This document shows positions 25,223-34,010 of a DNA stretch of 64,000 nucleotides, in pieces (positions within the stretch are counted from its first letter, which is position 1; every line of letters starts with the position of its first letter). Made by a program: the position numbers and the translations under genes. Below the pieces are notes generated by a model. It saw nothing but the letters and a program-made list of their open reading frames with translations, did no database searches and was not told the origin of the DNA. The DNA comes from Bhargavaea massiliensis (lineage in GTDB: Bacteria; Bacillota; Bacilli; Bacillales_A; Planococcaceae), in assembly GCF_018390575.1 (NCBI RefSeq), contig NZ_JAHBCJ010000003.1:346595-410594 (forward strand), given 5' to 3'.

Positions 25223-26731
25223 ATGACAAATCAAAATGTGAAAACTGATTATGATGTAATTGTTGTCGGAGCCGGAAATGCCGCTCTCTGTGCTGCAATT
25301 GCTGCGAAAGAGCAGGGCGGCCATGTGCTCGTATTGGAACGTGCGCCTAAAGAAAAACGCGGCGGAAACTCCTTCTTTACAGACGGCGCGATTCGCGCGG
25401 CGTACGGAAATCTGGATCAGATCCGTGAAGTCATGCCGGAACTGACAGATGAAGAAGCTGCGAATACGGTGATGCCGGAATATACCGAGGATGATTTCTA
25501 TGATGACCTCATGCGCGTCACCAAAAATGAGAGTGATCCTGATCTCGCCCGCACTTTGGTTTCGAAATCCTTTGATACAATCCGCTGGATGAACAGTCAT
25601 GGCGTGGAATTCGAACTGAACAAAGCAAACCAGTCATTCGTCGAAGACGGAAAGCGAATCTTCTGGGGCGGCCTTCCGCTAAAGACGAAAGAGAAGGGAA
25701 TCGGGCTGATGCGCTCCCTGTTCAACCGTGCGGAAGAACTCGGAATCGATGTTCTGTATGAATCCCGTGCGCTTGAAATTGTCCGGCAAGAGGGACGGGT
25801 GTCCGGCCTGAAAGCTGATGTGGCCGGAGAAGTGAAGACGTTTGGCGCCATAAGTGTCATCCTGGCCTGCGGCAGCTTTGAAGCCAATAAGGAAATGCGC
25901 AAGGAATATATCGGTGAAGAGTGGGAAGCGGCCGCCGTCCGCGGAACCGAATATAACACCGGTGACGGGATTGACATGGCACTTAAGGCTGGAGCGGTCC
26001 GTTTCGGGCAATGGGACGGGTGCCACTCCATTGGCACCGATGCGAATGTGCCGAAAGTCGGGGACTTCAACAAGCCTGGGGACATTTTTAAAAAGCACTC
26101 ATATCCGCTCAGCATCATGCTGAACAAAGAGGGACAGCGTTTTGTCGATGAAGGCGCAGATTTCCGGAACTATACCTATGCCAAGTATGGCAAGGAAGTG
26201 CTGAAGCAGCCTGACCACATCGCTTATCAGATCTACGATTCCAAAGTTCGTCCTCTTCTCCGTCCGGAATATGACCTTGAGGAAGCGACTGTCGTAGAAG
26301 CTGATACACTTGAAGCACTCGTTGACAAGATTCCAGTGAACAAGGAAGCCTTCCTGGCCACCGTCAGGGAGTATAACGAAGCCGTGCAGGACGGCGAATT
26401 CAACCCGTCCGTGAAAGACGGTAAAGGCACGAAGGGCATTGAACCGCCAAAAACGAACTGGGCCAATACGATTGATGAAGGACCGTTCTATGCCTATCCG
26501 GTCACATGCGGCATCACGTTCTCGTTCGGCGGGGTGCACGTGGATACGGAAGGACATGTGCTGGACCGGAATGAACAGCCGATTCCGGGCTTGTTTGCAG
26601 CAGGCGAGATGGTCGGCGGCATCTTCTATCACAATTACCCTGGCGGATCCGGACTGATGTCAGGAGCTGTATACGGGAAAATTGCCGGAACAAGCGCCGG
26701 CCGCCATGTTCAGGCCGTGCAAACAATCTAA
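25223..26731 (+). CDS. tcuA: FAD-dependent tricarballylate dehydrogenase-like protein (TcuA)
   Basis: A 502-residue flavoprotein of the fumarate reductase/succinate dehydrogenase family, whose TcuA members oxidise tricarballylate to cis-aconitate. The dinucleotide motif DVIVVGAGNAALCAAIAA opens the protein, KRGGNSFFTDGAIRAAYG binds FAD and substrate, and TCGITFSFGGVHVDTEG with GLFAAGEMVGGIF and NYPGGSGLMSGA closes the flavin site. It is the last gene of the tct operon and ends at a terminator. The partner TcuB, which returns electrons from the flavin to the membrane in Salmonella, is not in this window. Substrate assignment depends on family and context. Confidence 0.85.
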   Translation: MTNQNVKTDYDVIVVGAGNAALCAAIAAKEQGGHVLVLERAPKEKRGGNSFFTDGAIRAAYGNLDQIREVMPELTDEEAANTVMPEYTEDDFYDDLMRVTKNESDPDLARTLVSKSFDTIRWMNSHGVEFELNKANQSFVEDGKRIFWGGLPLKTKEKGIGLMRSLFNRAEELGIDVLYESRALEIVRQEGRVSGLKADVAGEVKTFGAISVILACGSFEANKEMRKEYIGEEWEAAAVRGTEYNTGDGIDMALKAGAVRFGQWDGCHSIGTDANVPKVGDFNKPGDIFKKHSYPLSIMLNKEGQRFVDEGADFRNYTYAKYGKEVLKQPDHIAYQIYDSKVRPLLRPEYDLEEATVVEADTLEALVDKIPVNKEAFLATVREYNEAVQDGEFNPSVKDGKGTKGIEPPKTNWANTIDEGPFYAYPVTCGITFSFGGVHVDTEGHVLDRNEQPIPGLFAAGEMVGGIFYHNYPGGSGLMSGAVYGKIAGTSAGRHVQAVQTI

Positions 26732-26736
26732 CCAGA

Positions 26737-26764
26737 AGCCGCCAAGCATGTTGGCGGCTTTTCT
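26737..26764 (+). terminator. Intrinsic terminator ending the tctCBA-tcuA operon
   Basis: AGCCGCCAA (26737-26745) pairs with TTGGCGGCT (26751-26759), followed by TTTCTGTTT. Confidence 0.85.
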
Positions 26765-26788
26765 GTTTCAGGAAGAGTGGCTGATTCA

Positions 26789-28156
26789 ATGAAAAAAGGA
26801 AAAATCGGTCTGTTCATTTTGGTATTGCTGTTTTATCTGGTCTTTATACCGGGCTATACACCCTTTCCGGCAGAACTCAAAGCCCTGGTCGTACTGGTTG
26901 TTGTCCAAATTCTATGGATCGGCCGGGTGTTTCCGCTCGCCCTTTCGGCACTGATTCTGATCTTGATTTTGTCACTTCACTTTTTCTCGTATGAAAAAAC
27001 TTTATCGTATTTTGCGTCACCTATTGTCTGGCTGATGTTTTCTACCTTTTTTCTCTCCGGGGCATTCATTTCTACAGGGTTGGCGACGAGAGTCTCTCTC
27101 TTTGTATTGGGCTGGTCAAGGGGTTCCAGCCGCCTGCTCATTCTGATTTCATTTGTTCTGACCGCGATTCTATCTGTTGTTCTGCCCTCAAACGTGGGAA
27201 AAGCCAGTCTGGCCGCTTCGGTATATGACAGTATTCTGAAAAACATGGGTCCCATTGCAGACATGCGGAATACCGGGAAGTCCATGTTTATCGGACTCAC
27301 CTACATCGTGCCTATTTCAGGTGCGCTAGTGGCTACCGGTGCCAGTTCAACGATCTACGCCTTTGGATTAATGGAGAAGCAGGGGGCAGGCTTTGAATAC
27401 TTGTCATGGTTGTGGGCATTTTCCTTTCCTGTTCTGCTTTTTCTGTTCTTTCTTTGGATCTTGGCAATGGTCTTATTCCCGCCGGAAAAAGTTGACCGCC
27501 GGAAATTGATGGAGATTATTGACCGGAAGGCTGATGAAAAGGGCAGGTTATCCTCTCGGGAATGGAGGATCATGATCATCATCAGCCTGACATTAGTGCT
27601 TTGGGTAACGCAGCCCTTGCATGGAGTCTCCATTCCGCTTGTCGGCCTGCTGGGTGCCGTCCTGACCCTGTTGCCGCCAATCGGGGTCTGGAATTGGGAA
27701 GAAGCCCGGACCCGAATTGATTGGGATATGATGCTTTTTTTCGCAGCGACGATTATGGTCTCTGAAATGCTGATCGAAACGGGGACTCTGCAATTGGTGT
27801 CCGATCTGCTTGTCAACATGCTGGGCGGCCACTCCAAGCTGTTCATTATCGTATTGATGGTGTTGCTGACGATGTTGCTCCGCCTGATTTTCGTCAATAT
27901 ACTCGGATTGCTCACCATTATGCTCCCCCTTGCTATCACAGTGGGGCAATCGCTACCGGGAGACACGGCGATGGCGGTTGCCATGGCGGTTTTCCTGGCA
28001 AGTATTCCGGGGTTCCTGTTCATCATCCAGTCGCCGGTACACCTGATTTCGTTTTCCTATCAGTATTTCTCCGAGCGTGACCTGCTGAAAATCGGGCTTC
28101 CTTCCATGCTGATCTGGACATTGCTGATCCTCTTCAGCACACTTGCCTGGTGGTGA
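26789..28156 (+). CDS. SLC13/DASS-family anion permease
   Basis: A membrane carrier of 455 residues with eleven or twelve helices in two repeats, of the divalent-anion:Na+ symporter superfamily. The first repeat has VWLMFSTFFLSGAFISTGLA and VLPSNVGKASLAASVYD; the second has DWDMMLFFAATIMVSEML and SIPGFLFIIQSPVHLISFSY. The usual SNT substrate motif appears as PSN in repeat 1 and is altered in repeat 2. Placed straight after the tricarboxylate genes, it may export or import a related carboxylate. ATG at 26789 is preferred over GTG at 26777, which abuts the SD. Confidence 0.82.
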   Translation: MKKGKIGLFILVLLFYLVFIPGYTPFPAELKALVVLVVVQILWIGRVFPLALSALILILILSLHFFSYEKTLSYFASPIVWLMFSTFFLSGAFISTGLATRVSLFVLGWSRGSSRLLILISFVLTAILSVVLPSNVGKASLAASVYDSILKNMGPIADMRNTGKSMFIGLTYIVPISGALVATGASSTIYAFGLMEKQGAGFEYLSWLWAFSFPVLLFLFFLWILAMVLFPPEKVDRRKLMEIIDRKADEKGRLSSREWRIMIIISLTLVLWVTQPLHGVSIPLVGLLGAVLTLLPPIGVWNWEEARTRIDWDMMLFFAATIMVSEMLIETGTLQLVSDLLVNMLGGHSKLFIIVLMVLLTMLLRLIFVNILGLLTIMLPLAITVGQSLPGDTAMAVAMAVFLASIPGFLFIIQSPVHLISFSYQYFSERDLLKIGLPSMLIWTLLILFSTLAWW

Positions 28157-28376
28157 TTTACAGGCATTACTGTATCACTGCGGTCATCCAAGCCCAAAAG
28201 TGTATCTGCAGATGGAATGCATTTTCACGGATAACTAGTCAGAAGAGGAGAAACACCAGTCATAGGTTTTTCTCGTTTCTTAATGGACAACTGAAGAAAC
28301 GAAGCTAACAATAGAAGTAGAAATGTGAGGCCGAATAGATGCGGAAAACTGTAGTGACATGGGAAGGATGAGCAAA

Positions 28377-29537
28377 ATGCAACCGATTTTGATCAGTGGA
28401 GCCAGAGTCTATGCCGAGGAAGGTGTTCTGGAAGGGGGCTATGTGCTCGTCCGGGACGGCAGGATTGCCGTGGCGTCAGCCGAGCGTCCGGAAGGGCTCC
28501 CCAAAGAGATGAAGGAAATCGACGGCTCTTCCCTGAACGTGCTCCCGGGATTCATCGATGCCCATATCCACGGGGCAGACGGGGCGGATGTCATGGACGC
28601 GACGGAAGTGGCGCTGGATTCAATGGCTCGGTTTTTGCCTGCGGAAGGGACGACATCATTCCTTGCCACGACCATCACCCAATCTCATGAAAATATCGGC
28701 AACGCGCTGACGAATGTTGTGGAGTATCCGAACCGGCCGGGGCAGGCGGAGGTGCTCGGCGTCCATCTGGAAGGTCCGTTTGTGGAGAAAAAACGGGCAG
28801 GTGCACAGCCGGAGGCTTACATCATCGAACCCGATGCGGAGCTGTTCAGGAAGTGGCAGAAGATGGCGGGCGGGCTCATTAAAGTCATCACGATGGCGCC
28901 AGAGCATGACCCCGACGGTGCGTTCATCCGGGAACTTGCAGAATCGGGTGTGGTCGTCTCGGCCGGACATACCGATACCGGATTTGCCGGGATGGAGGAA
29001 GCTGCGGCGCACGGCGTCAGCCAGGTGACCCACCTGTGCAATGCCATGCCGGGCATTCATCACCGTGACGTCGGCGTGGTCGGGGCGGCTTTCCTTCTGG
29101 ATTCGCTGAAAGCTGAACTGATTGCGGACGGCATCCATGTGGAGAAGGAAATGCTCCGTCTGATCTGGCGGAACATCGGGCCTGAGCGGCTCATCCTCAT
29201 CACCGATTCCATGCGGGCAAAGGGCCTTCCGCCGGGAAATTACGAACTCGGCGGACAGCCTGTCAGGGTGACCGAAGACCGTGCGGAACTGGCTGACGGA
29301 ACGCTTGCCGGCAGCATCTTGAAGATGAATGAAGGGGCCAGCCGCATGCTCGAAATCGGCGGTGCCACAATGGAAGATATCGTGTCGGTGGCATCAGCCA
29401 ATCCGGCCCGTCAGCTTGGTGTTGATGACCGGAAAGGCGGGATCCGGGAAGGGAAAGACGCGGACCTGATCCTCGTGGATGATGACCTGAATGTCCGGCT
29501 GACGCTTTGCCGGGGGGAAGTGGCGTTCGAGGGTTGA
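28377..29537 (+). CDS. nagA: N-acetylglucosamine-6-phosphate deacetylase
   Basis: Removes acetate from N-acetylglucosamine 6-phosphate, the first committed step of amino-sugar use and wall recycling. The 386-residue amidohydrolase has LPGFIDAHIHGADGAD (HxH), LEGPFVEKKRAGAQ (metal Glu), VSAGHTDTG, VTHLCNAMPGIHHRD, LIADGIHVE and the catalytic Asp in LITDSMRAKGLPPG. The start at 28377 has GGGAAGGA eight bases upstream. Neither nagB nor an NagR-type regulator follows; the 220-base gap upstream shows no clear NagR operator. alkA follows by 36 bases. Confidence 0.93.
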   Translation: MQPILISGARVYAEEGVLEGGYVLVRDGRIAVASAERPEGLPKEMKEIDGSSLNVLPGFIDAHIHGADGADVMDATEVALDSMARFLPAEGTTSFLATTITQSHENIGNALTNVVEYPNRPGQAEVLGVHLEGPFVEKKRAGAQPEAYIIEPDAELFRKWQKMAGGLIKVITMAPEHDPDGAFIRELAESGVVVSAGHTDTGFAGMEEAAAHGVSQVTHLCNAMPGIHHRDVGVVGAAFLLDSLKAELIADGIHVEKEMLRLIWRNIGPERLILITDSMRAKGLPPGNYELGGQPVRVTEDRAELADGTLAGSILKMNEGASRMLEIGGATMEDIVSVASANPARQLGVDDRKGGIREGKDADLILVDDDLNVRLTLCRGEVAFEG

Positions 29538-29573
29538 TGCCGAGTGCTCTTTCGTGAACAAAGGGGGATGATC

Positions 29574-30482
29574 ATGACGAATCACCAAGAACTGCTAATC
29601 CGCACACCGGACGGCTTCAGCTTTTCAGAGAACCTGGAGTACCTGTCGCGCTCGGCGGATGAGTGCATGTTCCATATTCAAGATGGCAGGGTATCGCGTG
29701 CAATTGAAGTAGAAGGAAAGCCGGTGCTTTTTAGGATGGAAGAGCATCCGGAAGGCATTCTGGTGACCCTAGCCGGGGAAGGGGATGGAGTGAAAGCCGG
29801 TGCGGAGCGGTTCATCCGCGACTGGCTCGACCTTGGCCGGGACTTGGTGCCGTTCTACGAGTTGAGCGAGAGGGACCCACTTCTCCGGGATGCAGTCCGC
29901 CGGCACCGCGGACTCCGTGTCGTAGGGATCCCCGATCTGTTCGAGACGTTCGTCTGGGCAATTCTTGGCCAGCAGATCACTGTTGCGTTCGCTTATGTTC
30001 TGAAGCGCAGATTTGTTGAGACTTTCGGCCAGGCCATCGAAGCAGACGGCGTGGCCCATTATCTGTTTCCTTCCACGGAAAAAGTGGCGGAACTAGAGCC
30101 GGAGGCACTGCGTGAACTGAAGATTACTGCCAGGAAGAGTGAATACATCATCGGCATCGCCAGGCTAATTGCGGAGGGAGAGCTTACGAAGGAAGGGCTC
30201 CTGGCCCTTGGCGACGACCGGGCGATCGAGCACCGGCTTACCGCCATCCGGGGCATCGGACCGTGGACGGCAAACTATGTCCTCATGCGCTGCCTCCGGT
30301 CACCCGATGCCTACCCGGCGGCTGATGTCGGGCTTCATAATGCCCTGAAGCTCGTTGCAGGGCTTGACCGGAAGCCGACCTTGCCGGAGGTTGAGGCATT
30401 CGCCGAGCCGTGGAAAGGCTGGCGCGCCTATGCGACGTTTTATCTTTGGCGCTATCTGAGCAGCGAGGCGGAGCTGGGCTAA
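29574..30482 (+). CDS. alkA: DNA-3-methyladenine glycosylase (AlkA type)
   Basis: Excises alkylated bases from DNA in base-excision repair. The 302-residue protein has an AlkA N-terminal domain (about 1-110) and a helix-hairpin-helix GPD domain (about 115-300) with VWAILGQQITVAFAYVLK, LTAIRGIGPWTANYVLMR as the hairpin, and catalytic Asp in PAADVGLHNALK. ATG at 29574 lies six bases behind AAGGGGG. It shares no obvious function with nagA upstream; the two probably sit on one transcript that ends at the hairpin after the stop. Confidence 0.92.
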   Translation: MTNHQELLIRTPDGFSFSENLEYLSRSADECMFHIQDGRVSRAIEVEGKPVLFRMEEHPEGILVTLAGEGDGVKAGAERFIRDWLDLGRDLVPFYELSERDPLLRDAVRRHRGLRVVGIPDLFETFVWAILGQQITVAFAYVLKRRFVETFGQAIEADGVAHYLFPSTEKVAELEPEALRELKITARKSEYIIGIARLIAEGELTKEGLLALGDDRAIEHRLTAIRGIGPWTANYVLMRCLRSPDAYPAADVGLHNALKLVAGLDRKPTLPEVEAFAEPWKGWRAYATFYLWRYLSSEAELG

Positions 30483-30512
30483 ACTGAGAGTTCATCAACT
30501 TTTTAACATAAG

Positions 30513-30547
30513 CAGGCGGTTCCGCATCATCGGAACCGCCTGTTTTC
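30513..30547. terminator. Intrinsic terminator between convergent genes
   Basis: CAGGCGGTTCCG (30513-30524) pairs perfectly with CGGAACCGCCTG (30531-30542), followed by TTTTCA. It lies between alkA and the minus-strand phosphoribosyltransferase. Confidence 0.9.
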
Positions 30548-30553
30548 AAGTCG

Positions 30554-31099
30554 TTATTCAACTGGGAACAGCGGCAGCTTTTCGAGGAAGATGATGTCTT
30601 CACGATCCGCCGAGTCGCCTTCGGCCAGGATGGCGGCACGTGCGACGATTTCTGCGCCTGCTTCTGTGACAAGGGCTTCCAGGGCACGGAGGGAGTCGCC
30701 GGTGCTGATGACGTCATCGATCAGGGCGACTCGTTTTCCCCTGATTGCCGCAGCATCATGACCGTCCAGGACAAGTTTCTGTTGCTTATGGGTCGTCATC
30801 GAGGTCATGGTCGCAACAAACGGCTCTTCCATATACGCTTTCACGCTTTTCCTGGCCACGATGTAACGGGGCATTCCTTTGAGCTTGGCGACTTCATGGG
30901 CAAAGGGGATGCCTTTGGCCTCGGCGGTCACAAGGAAGTCTACTTCAGGCAGTTTGTCTGCCATGAGGGATGCGGCTTCCGATACGATTTCGCTGTCTCC
31001 GAGGATGACGAAGCTGGCGATCCGCAGTTCTTCGGAAACCCAGACAAGCGGCAGTTCGCGGGTGACGGTTCCGATGGTTAATTTGTACGTATTCCGCAT
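30554..31099 (-). CDS. Purine-type phosphoribosyltransferase family protein
   Basis: A 181-residue type I PRTase related to adenine/xanthine phosphoribosyltransferases. The PRPP loop is RVALIDDVISTGDSLRALE and the pyrophosphate/flexible region is VTAEAKGIPFAHEVAKLKG with YIVARKSVKAY. Such enzymes join a base to PRPP to make a nucleotide; a fused DNA-binding domain (as in PurR) is absent. Its ATG follows GGAAAGGAAGG. It is monocistronic and convergent with alkA. The exact base is not decided; canonical Apt is about 170 residues and differs at the N-terminus, so this may be a paralog. Confidence 0.8.
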   Translation of the reverse strand: MRNTYKLTIGTVTRELPLVWVSEELRIASFVILGDSEIVSEAASLMADKLPEVDFLVTAEAKGIPFAHEVAKLKGMPRYIVARKSVKAYMEEPFVATMTSMTTHKQQKLVLDGHDAAAIRGKRVALIDDVISTGDSLRALEALVTEAGAEIVARAAILAEGDSADREDIIFLEKLPLFPVE

Positions 31100-31261
31100 G
31101 AAGTCCCTTCCTTTCCTGTTTCGGACCGAAGATTAGTACCATCTTCAGTTTACCCTTTTTCGGACGGTCTCTGTCACAAAACTGTCTGGGCGCAAGTCGC
31201 ATCAGTTAAGCAAAACGGTGTACACTTGCGGTAGAGAGTTGTTAAAAGGAGCGGGTGACTT

Positions 31262-32647
31262 ATGAAACGTTATATCGTGGTCGGCGGAGGCATCACCGGA
31301 CTGTCCGCTGCGCACCGGCTGCATCAGCTTGCCGGGGAGTCTCAAGAAGACATCCAAATCACGCTGATTGAAGCGGAGGAGCGGCTAGGCGGCAAGCTGT
31401 GGACGCTGCAGGAGGAAGGATTCATTATGGAAGCGGGAGCGGATTCGATCGTAGCTCGTCACGAGGCGGTCGGGATACTGGTGGACGACCTCGGTCTGCG
31501 GGACCGTGTTGTCCATAATGCGACCGGCATCTCGTACCTTTACCGGGACGGGGAACTGCATGCGATTCCGGCGGATACGGTGTTCGGCATTCCGATGGAC
31601 AAAGAGTCTCTCATGGCGTCCACACTTGTTTCCGAAGAAGGTAAGCAGGCCGCGCTGAAAGATTTCGAAGAGGCCGATCATGATTTCACCAAGGATAGCC
31701 CGATCGGCGCGTTCTTGCGGGCGTTCCTCGGCGACGAGGTGGTGGAGCGGCAGGTGGCCCCCGTGCTGTCGGGCGTCTACTCGGGTTCCCTAGATTCACT
31801 GACGCTCGGTTCTACACTGCCCTATCTTTTGGACTACAAAAATGAGTACGGAAGCATCATCCGCGGACTCGGAGCAAACCGGGAAAAGTTCCAGTCCCAG
31901 GCGAACAAGAAATTCCTTTCGTTCGACGGGGGATTGTCCGTCCTGATCGACCGGATGGAAGAAAAGATGTCAGGCGTCCGGATCCTGAAAGGGGCCAAGG
32001 CGGAGCGTCTTGAAAAGGACGGGGACGGCTATCTTGTATCGGTTCAAGGTCAGGGGGGATTCCGGGCTGACGGGGTCATCCTGGCCCTGCCGGATTCCCA
32101 GGTGCGCGGGCTGCTCGACCAGGCGGCTCCAAAGAAAGTGTTCGAAACCTTCACGAATGCCTCGATTCTGACGATGTACCTTGGATACGATGTGCCGGAC
32201 TCCGTGCTTCCCGCGGTCGGTACCGGATTCATCAACGCCGGGAACGGCCAGGTTGTGTGCGATGCGTGCACGTGGACAAGCAGGAAATGGACGCATACAT
32301 CGCCGGATGGCCGTCTTCTCGTCCGGCTGTTCTACAAAAACTCTAATCCGGAGTTCGAAGAGATTTCCTCGATGGACAAAGAGGAACTGATCGCCCTTGC
32401 ACGCCGGGACCTGAAGGAAAGCCTGGGCCTGGACGCGGAGCCGTCGGTGGTTGAAATCACGCCGTGGCTCGGACTCATGCCGAAGTATGGCCTCGGACAC
32501 CGTGCAGCAGTGGAGCAGCTGGAACAGTTCCTTGATGGGAATTATCCGAATATCCATGTGGCCGGAGCATCGTTCCACGGCGTCGGCATCGGTCTTTGCA
32601 TCGCGGACGGCAGGGAAAAGGCGGAGCGGCTGATCAAGACCCGATAA
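31262..32647 (+). CDS. hemY: Coproporphyrinogen III oxidase / protoporphyrinogen oxidase (HemY/CgoX)
   Basis: FAD enzyme of the coproporphyrin-dependent haem route of Gram-positive bacteria; it oxidises coproporphyrinogen III to coproporphyrin III. The 461-residue length matches B. subtilis HemY. The FAD motif YIVVGGGITGLSAAHRL opens the protein, GGKLWTLQEEGFIMEAGADS follows, and the C-terminal HVAGASFHGVGIGLCIADG completes the flavin site. RBS AAAGGAG precedes ATG. The usual partners hemE and hemH are not adjacent; instead a sugar kinase follows by 13 bases. Confidence 0.93.
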   Translation: MKRYIVVGGGITGLSAAHRLHQLAGESQEDIQITLIEAEERLGGKLWTLQEEGFIMEAGADSIVARHEAVGILVDDLGLRDRVVHNATGISYLYRDGELHAIPADTVFGIPMDKESLMASTLVSEEGKQAALKDFEEADHDFTKDSPIGAFLRAFLGDEVVERQVAPVLSGVYSGSLDSLTLGSTLPYLLDYKNEYGSIIRGLGANREKFQSQANKKFLSFDGGLSVLIDRMEEKMSGVRILKGAKAERLEKDGDGYLVSVQGQGGFRADGVILALPDSQVRGLLDQAAPKKVFETFTNASILTMYLGYDVPDSVLPAVGTGFINAGNGQVVCDACTWTSRKWTHTSPDGRLLVRLFYKNSNPEFEEISSMDKEELIALARRDLKESLGLDAEPSVVEITPWLGLMPKYGLGHRAAVEQLEQFLDGNYPNIHVAGASFHGVGIGLCIADGREKAERLIKTR

Positions 32648-32660
32648 AAGGAGGAAGACC

Positions 32661-33629
32661 ATGCCCGGAATTCTTGCAGTCGGAGAAGTGCTGATCGACT
32701 TTACACCTTACGGACTGTCTGATAAGGGAGACCCGCTGTTTGAGCAGAACCCGGGCGGGGCGCCGGCGAATGTGGAGGCAATGGTCGCCAAGCTCGGCGG
32801 CAAGGCATCCATTGCCGCAAAAGTGGGACGTGACAGCTTTGGAGAAGTACTGATCCGGACACTTGGGGAAACAGGGGTGGACGCATCCGGAGTTGCGGTG
32901 ACGGACGAGGCAAATACGACGCTGGCATTTGTCCATCTGGATGACGATGGGGAGCGGTCTTTCAGCTTTTACAGGAAACCGGGGGCCGATGTGCTGCTGG
33001 AGGTTTCGGATATCTCCGATGAAGCAATTGAAGCGGCAGATCTGCTCCATGCCGGTTCCGTCTCGTTGACGATGGAATCGGCGCGGAGTGCCACATTGTC
33101 TGCGATCCGGAGGGCTGCCGGAATGGGAAAGGTAATTTCGTTTGACCCGAATATCCGGGAAAAACTGATCGGAGATCTTGGCCGCCTGCTTGGTGATATC
33201 CGCAGCATTCTTCCGCTTGTCCGCTATCTGAAGGTGTCGGAAGAGGAACTGGAGCTGATTGCGGATGAGCCTGAGCTCAAAAATGCCTGCCGGGCATTAA
33301 ACCGGCAATTCGGGATTCCCGTCATCATCGTCACGAGGGGAAGCCGGGGAAGCGTGCTTTACTCGGAAGGCCAATTCGCCGAAATTCCCGGATTCCCTGT
33401 TCAGCGAATAGATGCAACAGGAGCAGGAGACGCCTTTTGGGGCGCTTTTCTTTACCGTCTCATGGAAGGCGGGTTTGAGGAATCCCTCGCAGTCCCGACG
33501 CTAACGGAATTCTGCCAATTTGCAGGTGCGGCAGGTGCGCTTGCCTGTACAAAAAGAGGCGGAATCCCCGCTCTTCCGGCTCTTAGACAGATCGAGGTCT
33601 TCATAAATGAGAACGGTCAGTCCCGGTAA
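32661..33629 (+). CDS. PfkB-family carbohydrate kinase, fructokinase-like
   Basis: Phosphorylates a sugar with ATP. The 322-residue ribokinase-fold protein has the N-terminal GEVLIDFTP, the substrate-binding NPGGAPANVEAMVAKLGG (PfkB signature 1 region), IISFDPN-like VISFDPNIR, and signature 2 with catalytic Asp in IDATGAGDAFWGAFL. Overall layout matches bacterial fructokinases such as YdjE. It lies directly behind hemY, probably read through from it. An imperfect hairpin (33611-33635, GGTCAGTCCC/GGGGCTGGCC) at the stop may end the transcript. Confidence 0.88.
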   Translation: MPGILAVGEVLIDFTPYGLSDKGDPLFEQNPGGAPANVEAMVAKLGGKASIAAKVGRDSFGEVLIRTLGETGVDASGVAVTDEANTTLAFVHLDDDGERSFSFYRKPGADVLLEVSDISDEAIEAADLLHAGSVSLTMESARSATLSAIRRAAGMGKVISFDPNIREKLIGDLGRLLGDIRSILPLVRYLKVSEEELELIADEPELKNACRALNRQFGIPVIIVTRGSRGSVLYSEGQFAEIPGFPVQRIDATGAGDAFWGAFLYRLMEGGFEESLAVPTLTEFCQFAGAAGALACTKRGGIPALPALRQIEVFINENGQSR

Positions 33630-33681
33630 GGGGCTGGCCTTATTGTTACTGACCGGGTGCTAGCGCTTGGGGTCGGGAGGC

Positions 33682-33786
33682 GAGAGTATCGGGACATTCA
33701 GCGAGAGTATTGAGACATTCATGGGGCGAATCGGGACATTCATGATGGGTATCGAGACACTTGGCAAGAGTATTGACACATTCATC
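33682..33786 (+). repeat. Array 2: five exact-length 21-bp tandem repeats
   Basis: Five units of 21 bases, again 105 bases in all and again followed directly by TAA. The commonest unit reads GAGAGTATYGRGACATTCA plus two variable bases; unit 4 is the most diverged. The core GAGACATTCA resembles GAGACGTTGACA of the arrays near 3.1 and 54.2 kb read on the other strand. It lies in the 381-base gap between the sugar kinase and patB. No start codon or SD precedes it, so translation is unlikely. The remainder of the gap holds the patB leader hairpin. Confidence 0.88.
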
Positions 33787-33915
33787 TAAAAATAAAGATC
33801 GAACATTAGTCCGTTTCTCTTGATCTTATTGCGAAGTGCTCCGGTATGTATGCTGCTGACCGGGCGCTTGTGCTTTTGTTCTCGGTTCTGTAAATTCAAA
33901 CAGCTGGAGTGGCTA

Positions 33916-33990
33916 TTGAAGGACAAAAAGAGGTAAAGTGTATAGTAGGCGGAGCCGGCTACCGGGAAATCGTTGGCCGGCTCCTTTATT
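33916..33990 (+). promoter_or_regulatory. patB upstream promoter-like elements and terminator-like hairpin
   Basis: TTGAAG (33916) and TATAGT (33941) are spaced 19 bases, a stretched promoter. Next comes a hairpin with nine-base arms GGAGCCGGC (33951-33959) and GCCGGCTCC (33976-33984) followed by TTTATTT. It ends 14 bases before the SD of patB. It may be an attenuator, a 5' mRNA-stabilising stem or a terminator of upstream reading. No T-box or S-box consensus is visible. Confidence 0.45.
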
Positions 33991-34010
33991 TACGTAAGGG
34001 GGAGTCAATC

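Noticed and set aside
28157..28376. NagR/DasR-type operator upstream of nagA
   Set aside because: No sequence close to the known consensus was found; only a poor GAGAAAC/GTTTTTCTC stem.
33900..34010. T-box or S-box riboswitch before patB
   Set aside because: Neither the T-box AGGGTGGNACCGCG motif nor S-box core is present; the leader is too short.
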